Shown: positions 56,172-63,945, numbered from the stretch's first letter. The stretch: DNA of 64,000 bases from CAZYBO01 sp964645205 (GCA_964645205.1 CAZYBO010000001.1:397259-461258), one strand, 5' to 3'. Numbers and translations: made by a program. The notes: generated from the sequence alone by a model not told the origin.

Positions 56172-57065
56172 TTAGTCTGCTCGTTCGTATTTGTGGACAT
56201 GACGTAGATAGTCATGCAGTTGAAATAAATTAAGGTCGTACTCCCAATAATCTTTGGGAAGGATAACAATAGTTAGCTTTGTTGCAAACCGCTTCTTCTG
56301 AATAGCCTGGGCAAATGATTTAACAATATCCTTAACCATTTCTTCTCTTGTAGCACTAATACGTCCACGCCCCGTACCGATTAGAGGAATGACTATTTCA
56401 CCCATATTACCTTGATTAGCGATGAACTCCCATAATGCACCTAAAGCTGTCCGCACACTTGAAGCCGATGATTGGGCGGTGCCATGCTGATTCATGTCAG
56501 CCATAGCAAGCAAATAGAAAGTGCGGCCTTTGACCTGAACCTTGGCAACCGTACCCATTTTATATTTTTGGGCCTTTCCCTTGGCTTGCGTTAGTACATC
56601 ATATTGGTTTCCTGCTAGAGCAGTCTCAATATCATGGTCTAGGTGTCCTACATTATTGTTGTAAAGCAACTGCGTGAATTTGCCCTGCAAGCTATCTGTG
56701 GCGATTAATCCCGATGCTGTGTCCGTATCGAAGGTTGTATTCGTACTTATAACGGTATCACCGGGAACACTGAAAATATCTCCGACTTTAATTTCTATCT
56801 TCGTGTCTCTGTTAGGCAGCTTGTAGCAGATGCGAGTAATCGGGCGTCTTGTCCAGATTACCACTGTGATTGCCAAAGCTAGCAGAAAGCCGGAATATTT
56901 TTTAAATTCAAACTCAAATGGCTTGAAATAATCAAATGTTTCTATCCCAAGCCAGATTATACCCCATACAGCAAAAAACGTTTTAGCCGCATCCAGCGAT
57001 AAGAAGGTGTATCGCCAGTAAGAGAGCGTCCATATTGAATGAAACCAGTGTTTTATTTGATGCAT
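56172..57065 (-). CDS. thsA: two-TM macro-domain protein (type II Thoeris ThsA)
   Basis: The 297-residue product has two TM helices (about 24-42 and 58-72) and a C-terminal macro-like domain (about 90-285). The domain contains EIKVGDIFSVPGDTVISTN and the ADP-ribose-binding loop IVIPLIGTGRGRI (PLIGTGRG at 227-234). TM-macro effectors paired with TIR proteins define type II Thoeris, in which the macro domain binds an ADP-ribose-derived signal and the TM part damages the membrane. That mechanism is from published family members, not shown here. Gene order is thsA then thsB. Confidence 0.82.
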   Translation of the reverse strand: MHQIKHWFHSIWTLSYWRYTFLSLDAAKTFFAVWGIIWLGIETFDYFKPFEFEFKKYSGFLLALAITVVIWTRRPITRICYKLPNRDTKIEIKVGDIFSVPGDTVISTNTTFDTDTASGLIATDSLQGKFTQLLYNNNVGHLDHDIETALAGNQYDVLTQAKGKAQKYKMGTVAKVQVKGRTFYLLAMADMNQHGTAQSSASSVRTALGALWEFIANQGNMGEIVIPLIGTGRGRISATREEMVKDIVKSFAQAIQKKRFATKLTIVILPKDYWEYDLNLFQLHDYLRHVHKYERAD

Positions 57066-57348
57066 CTCAGCATAATCTCCATGCCAATGATGTTACACCA
57101 GCTTTCTGCAATTACAAATTAATGTTAGTTGCAAGCCACTTATAACAGCGGTAAGGTTGTTTCTGAAGCAGTCATACAAACTGCTTTGGGTGCTGAATAC
57201 ACCCCATACATAGGCGTAAATCCAACACGTCAGTTGGAACTTCTAGCTCTAGGGCTGGGGTTCTGCTGTCATGCAATAGCCTTCGGGTAAAACCAGCAGG
57301 CACGCACCTATGTACGTGTATTCAAGCCCCAGTCACCACAGGGGCTGT
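57066..57348. other. divergent intergenic region with dense inverted repeats
   Basis: This region separates thsA from the FtsZ-like gene. It holds TGGGTG/CACCCCA (57187-57205), CCAAC/GTTGG (57222-57237), and a nested pair: CTGGGG/CCCCAG enclosing CTGCTG/CAGCAG, with a CCTTCGGG mini-hairpin inside (about 57255-57332). The layout suggests a folded leader RNA or a regulatory RNA. No tRNA or tmRNA match was found by eye. Confidence 0.4.
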
Positions 57349-58980
57349 ATGTCACAAAAAGAAAAACATGTATTAGTAATCGGCATCGGCGGCATGGGCG
57401 GAAATGCACTCAATGGCCTTGTCGAGAAATATAATCCTCCCTGCACAATACTTTACATCAACACGAATGCCCAGGCACTTGAGCATTCGTTAGTGCGATA
57501 CAAACTGCTCATCGGAGAAACAGTATGCCGTGGCCTTGGTACTGGCCGAAACGTTACAAGAGGAAAGGAAGCAGCGGCTAAAAGTCTGCCGGAGATAAGA
57601 ACCTACCTCGATTATGCTGATACCATTTGCCTTGTAGCAGGCCTAGGAGGGGGTACAGGAAGCGGTGGCATTCAAGTCATTGCCAAGTATGCAGAGGATT
57701 TAGGCAAAAAAGTAGTCTGCATCGTATCCACCCCCTTCAAGTTCGAGGGTAAGGATGCGGATTTAGTGGCTCAAGAAGCCATGCGGGAACTAGACCATAT
57801 CGGCGTACAAAAAATCGTTCTCAATAACCAAGACCTTTTTACGGTAGCCGAGTGTACTCCTACTTTTGCAGATGCATTCAAAGCTGCTGATGAAGCCATT
57901 TGCCAAAAAATTATGAGGCTGATGAACGATACCGATATAGATGACACGCCGTTGATGTTAGAGGCTACCGTAAGAGCTAAAGGCGTAGCTAAGAATGATG
58001 ATGTTCCCGCACTCACCCACGCAGAATTGGAAGAGATTGCCTTAAGCAGATTGGCTAGCTTAGGAATGAAGCCTGAAACACTGGCTGAAGTTAAAAAGAA
58101 TATGCTGGATGGCGATCCATACGGATTATTATACGGCAAAACTCCATCGCATGAACCGCCGCAAAATTTATCTGGTGAAATCGAGAAAAAGCCAAGCGTC
58201 ATCAAATCGGCAGGATTTGTGCTGATAATGGCTTATATCCTCTTTGGTACAGGCTACAGCACATGGTTTTATTATAAACAGTATGGATTGCTCTCAACTC
58301 TAGCAAATGCTGGCGGGTTGATGGAGTACCCGTTCCGTCCATTGATATGGCCGGTACTGGCTATAAATTCATCGCATGATGCAAAGAATATTCGTGTTCA
58401 GGAAAAATCCAAAAGCAAATTTGATGAACTAATAGCAGATGGTCACGACATTGATAATGAGCATGATGCCAATATTATTATCGGATTAGCCGATAATGGC
58501 GATGCGGATGCAGAATTTTTCATGGCCAATTTAATGATGAAGAATAATGAGCCGGAGAAAGCTATTTTTATGACAAAAATGGCGGCTGAGCATGGACATC
58601 CTCTAGCTCAACATAATTTAGCTACAGCTTACGAAGATGGAATTGGCGGATTGGAGAAGAATACCAAGCTCTCCCGGTACTGGTACGAAAAAGCGGCACT
58701 AAATGGCTTCCCGCCCTCGATGAATAATCTAGCAAACTACTATCATGATGGAGAAGCGGTTGAGAAGGATATGGTAACAGCCTACGCATGGCTTGAAATG
58801 GCTTTAATTTGTTTCCCTTACTACGCGCAATCATCTGAGATGATGACCCCGCAGTTCAAAGAAATGATTATACACAATAAGCAGGCTATTTTTAATAAGC
58901 TCAGCAAAGATGAAAAAAATAGGGCAAAAAATATAATAAATGAGCTTAAAACCAAAGTGGTTGTAGCAAAGGGATACTAG
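57349..58980 (+). CDS. FtsZ/tubulin-like GTPase fused to TM segment and Sel1-like repeats
   Basis: The start at 57349 gives MSQKEKHVLVIGIGGMGGNA. Residues 8-205 follow the FtsZ nucleotide-binding domain: GIGGMGGNA (12-20), NTNAQALEHS, GLGTGRNVTRGKEAA, the tubulin signature GGGTGSG (100-106), TPFKFEGK, LNNQDLF and FADAFKAADEAI. A T7-like acidic loop NDTDIDD (193-199) is present. The FtsZ C-terminal domain is missing. It is replaced by a helical linker, one TM helix (287-309) and Sel1/TPR-like repeats (about 386-490, such as HPLAQHNLATAYEDGIGG). It is probably membrane-anchored with GTPase and repeat domains on opposite sides. Function unknown; linked to defence genes. Confidence 0.82.
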   Translation: MSQKEKHVLVIGIGGMGGNALNGLVEKYNPPCTILYINTNAQALEHSLVRYKLLIGETVCRGLGTGRNVTRGKEAAAKSLPEIRTYLDYADTICLVAGLGGGTGSGGIQVIAKYAEDLGKKVVCIVSTPFKFEGKDADLVAQEAMRELDHIGVQKIVLNNQDLFTVAECTPTFADAFKAADEAICQKIMRLMNDTDIDDTPLMLEATVRAKGVAKNDDVPALTHAELEEIALSRLASLGMKPETLAEVKKNMLDGDPYGLLYGKTPSHEPPQNLSGEIEKKPSVIKSAGFVLIMAYILFGTGYSTWFYYKQYGLLSTLANAGGLMEYPFRPLIWPVLAINSSHDAKNIRVQEKSKSKFDELIADGHDIDNEHDANIIIGLADNGDADAEFFMANLMMKNNEPEKAIFMTKMAAEHGHPLAQHNLATAYEDGIGGLEKNTKLSRYWYEKAALNGFPPSMNNLANYYHDGEAVEKDMVTAYAWLEMALICFPYYAQSSEMMTPQFKEMIIHNKQAIFNKLSKDEKNRAKNIINELKTKVVVAKGY

Positions 58981-59052
58981 TAGATTTCCCCTTCCTGTGC
59001 GTGGTTTTTTGGCTATGCTAGGTCTGTTATACCCTTGCATTGGATGAGATAC

Positions 59053-59616
59053 ATGCACCAAAATTGGCAGCCCAATATTAAGGACTACAATATTATCACC
59101 GCTGAAAAGGCGAATTTTATCTACGAATCGGCGGAAAAATATCTGTTGGATACAATAAAAGTTTCCGAAGCGCAGGACAGCAAAGCCTTTCAGTTGCTCT
59201 CTATCCTGATTGCTTTTATATCCGCCATTACCGGGTATATGTTTCTAAAATGTGATTTTGCAACCCGTCATTGCACCGCCGAAACTAATATTTTTTGGCC
59301 GGGTATAGCTATGTTATCAGGCTTCCTTATTGCAGCGTCAATGATAGTAATAGGCTGCATATTTCCTAAAGGATTTCATTTTAGCGGCAATGAACCTAAG
59401 AATTTACTTACGGAGGAAATATGTCGGGCGGATATTCAGGATATAAAAACGAGTACCGCTATCGCCATGCAGCAGCGTGTCACCGAAAATAGGACAATAG
59501 TGCAGAATAAAGCATATTGGCTAAAATGGGCTTGTATCACAATGCTAGGAACCCCGTTTCTGGTGGTTGCCAGCATATTGATAACTGGACTAATAGCCTT
59601 TATTTGCCCCGTGTAG
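59053..59616 (+). CDS. three-TM protein, possible membrane effector
   Basis: The start is uncertain: ATG at 59053 is preferred, with ATG 59044 or TTG 59035 upstream in frame. The product of about 187 residues has a helical N-terminus (AEKANFIYESAEKYLLDTIKV), TM1 (45-65), TM2 (81-104), a cytoplasmic segment ending QNKAYWLKWA, and TM3 (158-184). The layout is like the membrane effectors of Pycsar/CBASS-type systems, but that is resemblance of layout only. It lies about 70 bases after the FtsZ-like gene on the same strand, suggesting a two-gene unit. Confidence 0.65.
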   Translation: MHQNWQPNIKDYNIITAEKANFIYESAEKYLLDTIKVSEAQDSKAFQLLSILIAFISAITGYMFLKCDFATRHCTAETNIFWPGIAMLSGFLIAASMIVIGCIFPKGFHFSGNEPKNLLTEEICRADIQDIKTSTAIAMQQRVTENRTIVQNKAYWLKWACITMLGTPFLVVASILITGLIAFICPV

Positions 59617-59737
59617 GAGTTTGTGTATTGGGGGTCTTTTGCAGGGTTCCAGGATTCTGAACCGGAGGCACAGAAGGTTTGGTCTGCTGTGCGCCTACAC
59701 TCCCACTATTTGAGGGTTTGCTTGTATTACCAGTCAT
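59600..59737 (-). CDS. small Pro/Thr-rich protein, 45 residues
   Basis: A 45-residue minus-strand reading frame starts at ATG 59737 after a strong Shine-Dalgarno (GGAGG, 6 bases upstream) and ends at 59600, overlapping the end of the convergent TM gene by 17 bases. It is rich in Pro, Thr, Gln and Ser and has no hydrophobic segment. The good ribosome-binding site is the main support. Function unknown. Confidence 0.4.
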   Translation of the reverse strand: MTGNTSKPSNSGSVGAQQTKPSVPPVQNPGTLQKTPNTQTPTRGK

Positions 59738-60070
59738 GTATCCGCCTCCGTTGGAATGATAGTAAAAGAACTATACCGCTCATGTGGTATTGATAGCAAG
59801 TGTAAGGCATATGTACGCTACCTCATGAGGTAGTATCTGTAATTTTGTCAACCACCCTAAAACGCCAATATATTCATACCACATGGTTTGTTGTTAGGCA
59901 GCAGTAAACCGAGCATCAGCCATTTTTGCGATACTTGATTTTGTTGGTGTAAACCGCAAATTCTTATCACCGCTAATTAAGGCTCATCCTCAAGTTAAAG
60001 CAATTTAGGATTAGTAATGGTGCGCCAGCACCACATAATTAACTACTATCCTGATTATTATAATTCATTA
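59738..60070. other. non-coding stretch with palindrome cluster
   Basis: There is no convincing gene in 333 bases. It holds a perfect 16-base palindrome CTACCTCATGAGGTAG (59818-59833) and two related sites, and a short GGTGC-GCCA-GCACC hairpin at 60019-60032. Confidence 0.5.
59771..59890. promoter_or_regulatory. three related TACC-CATG-GGTA operators
   Basis: ATACC...CATG..GGTAT lies near 59772-59789. CTACCTCATGAGGTAG lies at 59818-59833. TACCACATGGT lies near 59877-59887. The repetition of one palindromic core three times in 120 bases suggests binding of a dimeric regulator, probably of the minus-strand small gene or of the whole module. Confidence 0.45.
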
Positions 60071-61492
60071 TTAATTAGGTAATTTTACCTCTATTACAGG
60101 GTGATAATCAGTCCTCATTATTACCATATAGGAATCAGCCATAAGCTGCCGTAATTGAGTTTCATACGTTACTTCGCATCTGAATCCATCGTGTAGGCAC
60201 AAGACTACCTTACCCTCTCCGGTCATGGTTTTTATGATACGTTCTGCAATCCTCGAATCCTGATATTGTAGCCGTAATCCTTCCCCCTTACAAAAATGAG
60301 CCGCAATAGAGGCATTATGTTCCTTTAGTCTAACGGCCATCTGGGAGAGGTCAGGAATATCGTTTGGGTAACGCCCCTCTTCATTTTCCTTATCCTCTTT
60401 AATATCATTTCGTATAGCTTTAAGCGCCTTACCCTCATCATCGGCATTGAGACTGATAAGCAAAAAATCCTTAGCCAGATTCCTTAGCTTTCTTTTGTCA
60501 GGCGAGTTGTCATATTCTGGTAATTGATACGGGTCAAAATGAAGCCGTATTCCCTCTCGTTGGTACAGCATGAAGGGATGCAGAGACTTATAATCCAATT
60601 CTACCGTAGGATTTCCATTGATGGTCATGTTATGGCGGGCATTACTTTTAATCCCATGAAGCCACCATCCTCCATAGAATCGCCCACCATGCGTCCATGA
60701 GTTATTGTTGAATACCCGCTTTACGGTAATATCCGAGAAATCAATATAAGGGCTGTGAGTACCATTTAATTCGATTGCAGATGCCTTTATAAGCGCATTG
60801 TAGCCCTCTAACACCTTCCGCATTCTAGAAACGGTTACAGTGTTCTTATACGCTAATAATGGCCTTCTATCATCAGCACCGGCGCAATCTTTTAGTTCAA
60901 TGAGTTCCTGTCTAGGGTCACGGATAATATATTCCGGTAAAATTTGGTGTTTCTGAAATAAGTAGTATATTCCTTCGGCAATACGCATTCGGGACGGTTT
61001 GCTCCGGCTTGCAGGCGTATTTCTCCTGCGGGAACGGTCATGAAACCCTTTGACGGCTTCAATCTGCTGCCGTCGTCTAAAGGCATCCGTTAGCAATATC
61101 AAATGGGGATAGCTAAACCCCGATTTTCTGTATCGCATAGGGGTATTAATGACGTTCTTATTGCGGGAATACGTTACCCAATGCTCACGCCCCATTTTGT
61201 GGGCTCGATACAGGTTCAACAGTATAATTTTAGCAGTGGCGTATAGTTTCTTAGGGTTAGTTCTTTCAGGGATAAGACCCCGACAACACGAATCCACCAG
61301 ATAATAAACTGCTTCGTCCACTATCGGATGTTCTGACCACAGGTAGCGATTAAAATGGGTGCTCTTGATTTGTGACCTAGCAGCTGGGCGTAATGCTGCC
61401 CGACCATAACGCCTGCCACGATAGGAACGGGGATTAGGAAGGCTGGCAAGATATGCCTGTACTTCCGGCAAATGCGTATCATCAATAGACAT
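60071..61492 (-). CDS. polymerase-like protein of the island (possible Rep/primase-polymerase)
   Basis: I do not recognise a named family. The start at 61492 follows AAGGA. The 473-residue product has a Lys/Arg-rich N-terminal half and a C-terminal half with motifs like the palm of family-A polymerases. Motif-A-like is TVELDYKSLHPFMLY (Asp near residue 300), followed by RNLAKDFLLISLNADDEG. Motif-C-like is VVLCLHDGFRCEV (His-Asp near 434-435). If correct it could replicate or prime the excised island. It lies between the AlpA regulator and the small orphan gene. Confidence 0.6.
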   Translation of the reverse strand: MSIDDTHLPEVQAYLASLPNPRSYRGRRYGRAALRPAARSQIKSTHFNRYLWSEHPIVDEAVYYLVDSCCRGLIPERTNPKKLYATAKIILLNLYRAHKMGREHWVTYSRNKNVINTPMRYRKSGFSYPHLILLTDAFRRRQQIEAVKGFHDRSRRRNTPASRSKPSRMRIAEGIYYLFQKHQILPEYIIRDPRQELIELKDCAGADDRRPLLAYKNTVTVSRMRKVLEGYNALIKASAIELNGTHSPYIDFSDITVKRVFNNNSWTHGGRFYGGWWLHGIKSNARHNMTINGNPTVELDYKSLHPFMLYQREGIRLHFDPYQLPEYDNSPDKRKLRNLAKDFLLISLNADDEGKALKAIRNDIKEDKENEEGRYPNDIPDLSQMAVRLKEHNASIAAHFCKGEGLRLQYQDSRIAERIIKTMTGEGKVVLCLHDGFRCEVTYETQLRQLMADSYMVIMRTDYHPVIEVKLPN

Positions 61493-61504
61493 GAGCAATC
61501 CTTG

Positions 61505-61714
61505 CTAATGGGATTGCTGGTCATTTAATGTTTTTATAAGCGCGTGAATATCCTCAGCACGCCAAGCAGTACAACGCTCAGATAATTTAATTGGCTTAGG
61601 AAAGCGGCCTTTTTGAATACCATCCCACCATGTGCTTTTGCTGACAGGAATATGATGGAGTACCGCGTGTAACCGGACATATCCGGTATCGGGTAATGAA
61701 AGGCTGTGAGACAT
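61505..61714 (-). CDS. alpA: AlpA-family phage/island regulator
   Basis: AlpA proteins are small winged-helix/MerR-like DNA-binding proteins that control integrase or excision genes in P4-type islands. The start at 61714 follows GGAG; a longer upstream frame has no site. The 69-residue product has YVRLHAVLHHIPVSKSTWWDGIQKGRFPKPIKLSERCTAWRAEDIHALIKTL, which is the AlpA pattern. It is 12 bases upstream of the polymerase-like gene on the same strand. Confidence 0.88.
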   Translation of the reverse strand: MSHSLSLPDTGYVRLHAVLHHIPVSKSTWWDGIQKGRFPKPIKLSERCTAWRAEDIHALIKTLNDQQSH

Positions 61715-61790
61715 GGTCAACTCCAATGAACAGTGGTTATGTCCATTGGTGTAGCCTAGAGAAAGGGCGGAATCAGGGATGGAACCTGAA

Positions 61791-62540
61791 TTATTTATTC
61801 CCCAATTGCTCAATACAGGAGGATAAATAAACTTTTAATCCGTTTTTGCTTTCCATTCTGTTTAGTACTGATTTACTTTTGGGAATTATGCCCGAAATAT
61901 GCAGGAGAGTGGCATCCTCAAATGCATTTTCCAAATCGCGGATTACTTCCGAGGTCGGAGGATAATACCTTCCTTCATACTCTTTATCTATTTTAGATTT
62001 TATATACGCCTTCTTGAGGGATTCTGCATCTTCGTCAAGATTCCATTTATCAATTATTATTCCCGCAGCATTTTCGATTGAAAGTTTGTTCCCTTTTAAT
62101 TCATTTATTTTCCTTTGAAGCCACATCGCTAATAGTATCGTCATTTTATTTTGCAACCACTGCTCTTGTTTTATCGGATTACCGAGGCGTGGCCTGTGAC
62201 TTAACTTAAAGGCTTCGTCTAGAGATAGCATACCTGAGTCATCATTGAGGTATTTATCAAAACACTCTGCAACGTGAATTAAAACAGCCGCAGAAGGTGT
62301 AGCACCGGAGCAAACAGAATCTCTAAAGTATCTCATGAAGGTAATGGATAAATTTCTTGTAGCCTTCTTTCCCGGCTTTTCTTCAAGCAATAAAAATTCT
62401 GGGGCAACAGAATGGAAATAGGATTCCCATCCGGCATCATCCCCTTTAGTTAATTCTTCAACCATGTCCAATAAGATAATTTGCTGCCTAAACAGATTGG
62501 CTTTGGCCTTATCGGACGCTTGCTTTTTTGGCTTTTGCAT
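61791..62540 (-). CDS. hypothetical island protein
   Basis: The start at 62540 follows GGAG and overlaps the end of the integrase gene by 32 bases. The 249-residue product is mixed helical with no signal peptide or TM segment. No motif was recognised; it is charged, with a Leu/Ile-rich middle (IILLDMVEELTKG, MTILLAMWLQRKINELKG). It lies between integrase and AlpA, where P4-type islands often carry accessory genes. Function unknown. Confidence 0.7.
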   Translation of the reverse strand: MQKPKKQASDKAKANLFRQQIILLDMVEELTKGDDAGWESYFHSVAPEFLLLEEKPGKKATRNLSITFMRYFRDSVCSGATPSAAVLIHVAECFDKYLNDDSGMLSLDEAFKLSHRPRLGNPIKQEQWLQNKMTILLAMWLQRKINELKGNKLSIENAAGIIIDKWNLDEDAESLKKAYIKSKIDKEYEGRYYPPTSEVIRDLENAFEDATLLHISGIIPKSKSVLNRMESKNGLKVYLSSCIEQLGNK

Positions 62541-63738
62541 TGGGAGCACTCCGTACTGTACTGGCCATGATAGTAACCTCAAGGTAATCTCCCCACCATT
62601 GCATCATCTTACGACGTTCAGGTAGGTATTGAGCGTGGTTATATGCTGCGCGTACTTTGTTGCGCTCTATGTGTGCAAGCTGGCGTTCAATTACGTCAGG
62701 TGCAAAGCCGTTCTCATTGAGGATGGTGCTGGCCGTAGCGCGGAAGCCGTGTCCAGTAGTGCGTGAGTGATAGCCCATGCGGTATATGGCATAGAGCATA
62801 GTGTTCTCGCTCATGAATTTAGACGGGTTGTTTGCATTAGGGAAAATATGTTGCCTGTTGCCGCTACGTTTTTGCAGTTCCCTTAATATTGCAATGGCCT
62901 GAGTGCATAGCGGTACTATGTGCGGGTCTTTCATTTTCATGCGGTCAGCTGGGATACGCCATTCAGCGGCATCGAGGTCAATCTCTGCCCATTCTGCTCC
63001 CCGTAGCTCTGTAGTGCGTACAAAAGTCAGTAGGAGCATTTGCAAGGCCAGCTTGGTTTGTAACTCACCATCATAGCGTTCCAGTTTTTTAAGGAACTCC
63101 GGTAAGTCATCTGACTTAAGATGTGCATGGTGCTTTCTTACGGGCGTTTTTAATGCGCCCCGTAAATCTGTGGCTGGATTGCGTTCACCTCGTCCTGTGG
63201 CAATGGCATAAGAGAAGATACGGCTACAATATTGCGCTATAGTCTGGGTGAGGTCTAAGACGCCACGCTTCTCTATGATACGCAAGGCGGATAGTAATTC
63301 CGGCGCGGTAATATCGGCAATAGAACGGTTACCTAACTTGGGGAAAATATCACCCTCTAACCGCTTAATGACATTTGCGCCATGCTTGGGTGTCCAGGTA
63401 TGGAGATTGGATTGATGCCATTCACGAGCGACAGCTTCAAAGGTGGTCGCGCTTTTCAATATAACGAGCCGTTTAGCTTGCCTCTTAACCTCGTTAGGGT
63501 CATTGCCAGCCGCCAGTTCCTTACGGGCAACAGCACGGCGTTCACGGGCATCTGCAAGGCTTACCTCGGGATAAACACCTAGCGCTAATAGTTTTTCCTT
63601 GCCAGCAAAGCGGTATTTGAAACGCCAGTATTTGCTCCCGTTGGTATGCACATAAAGGAACATTCCATCACCGTCCGCCATCTTATAAGGTTTGGCTGTA
63701 GGCTTGGCTTTGCGGACTTTTATATCACTAAGCAGCAT
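62509..63738 (-). CDS. int: P4-type tyrosine integrase
   Basis: This enzyme performs site-specific recombination between the island and the tRNA-Gln gene. The 409-residue product has the DUF4102-type N-terminal arm-binding domain (SDIKVRKAKPTAKPYKMADGDGMFLYV), a core-binding domain and the catalytic domain. The visible catalytic residues are R246 (TELRGAEW), H330 and R333 (HGFRAT), H356 and Y366 (AAYNHAQ). The gene is oriented toward the island with its start beside the tRNA, as in P4-like islands. It is full length. Confidence 0.95.
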   Translation of the reverse strand: MLLSDIKVRKAKPTAKPYKMADGDGMFLYVHTNGSKYWRFKYRFAGKEKLLALGVYPEVSLADARERRAVARKELAAGNDPNEVKRQAKRLVILKSATTFEAVAREWHQSNLHTWTPKHGANVIKRLEGDIFPKLGNRSIADITAPELLSALRIIEKRGVLDLTQTIAQYCSRIFSYAIATGRGERNPATDLRGALKTPVRKHHAHLKSDDLPEFLKKLERYDGELQTKLALQMLLLTFVRTTELRGAEWAEIDLDAAEWRIPADRMKMKDPHIVPLCTQAIAILRELQKRSGNRQHIFPNANNPSKFMSENTMLYAIYRMGYHSRTTGHGFRATASTILNENGFAPDVIERQLAHIERNKVRAAYNHAQYLPERRKMMQWWGDYLEVTIMASTVRSAPNAKAKKASVR

Positions 63739-63797
63739 GGGGGTATAAATTTCTTAGTTTAAAAATCTACCCCCATTTATATCCCTATCTGGGGGTA
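63739..63797. promoter_or_regulatory. candidate integrase arm-type sites, right side
   Basis: The heptamer TACCCCC appears at 63768-63774 and as its complement at 63739-63745 and 63791-63797. The first inverted copy abuts the integrase start codon, so integrase binding there could also repress its own synthesis. Confidence 0.5.
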
Positions 63798-63925
63798 TAT
63801 TCCAGCAAACGGTATCTTGGCTTGCTGGACAATATATCACCCATGTTATGCTCTGTAAATGGCTTATTTCCTATGTTTTGTTGGACTGTATCGGACGGGA
63901 ATGGCCAGTGATGGACTAAGTAGAT

Positions 63926-63945
63926 TGGCTGGGGGACTAGGATTC
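63926..63945. repeat. attR, tRNA-side attachment repeat
   Basis: The 3' end of tRNA-Gln (discriminator, acceptor and part of the T-arm, with encoded CCA) forms the right attachment site. The tRNA is left intact. Confidence 0.88.

Larger units (their letters stand above)
55320..63945. mobile_element. genomic island integrated at tRNA-Gln(CTG)
   Basis: An 8.6-kb AT-richer segment is bounded by the direct repeats TGGCTGGGGACTAGGATTC (55320-55338) and TGGCTGGGGGACTAGGATTC (63926-63945). The right copy is the 3' end of a tRNA-Gln gene including encoded CCA. A P4-type tyrosine integrase lies beside that tRNA, and an AlpA-type regulator is present. Cargo is a Thoeris-like pair, an FtsZ-like/TM pair, a polymerase-like protein and hypotheticals. 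No transfer or capsid genes are visible, so it would need a helper to move between cells. Confidence 0.9.

Noticed and set aside
55589..57065. Type I Thoeris (SIR2-SLOG ThsA)
   Set aside because: The partner has TM helices and a macro-like domain and no SIR2 domain.
57240..57348. Possible tmRNA or tRNA-like element upstream of the FtsZ-like gene (GGGCTG..., TTCAAGCCCC...)
   Set aside because: The T-arm cannot be paired correctly and no tag reading frame was found, so only inverted repeats are reported.
57349..58980. A normal cell-division FtsZ
   Set aside because: It lacks the FtsZ C-terminal domain and tail, carries a TM helix and Sel1-like repeats, and lies in an island away from the dcw cluster.
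60019..60032. GGTGC-GCCA-GCACC hairpin as a terminator
   Set aside because: It has no T tract and a short stem, so it is only noted as a hairpin.
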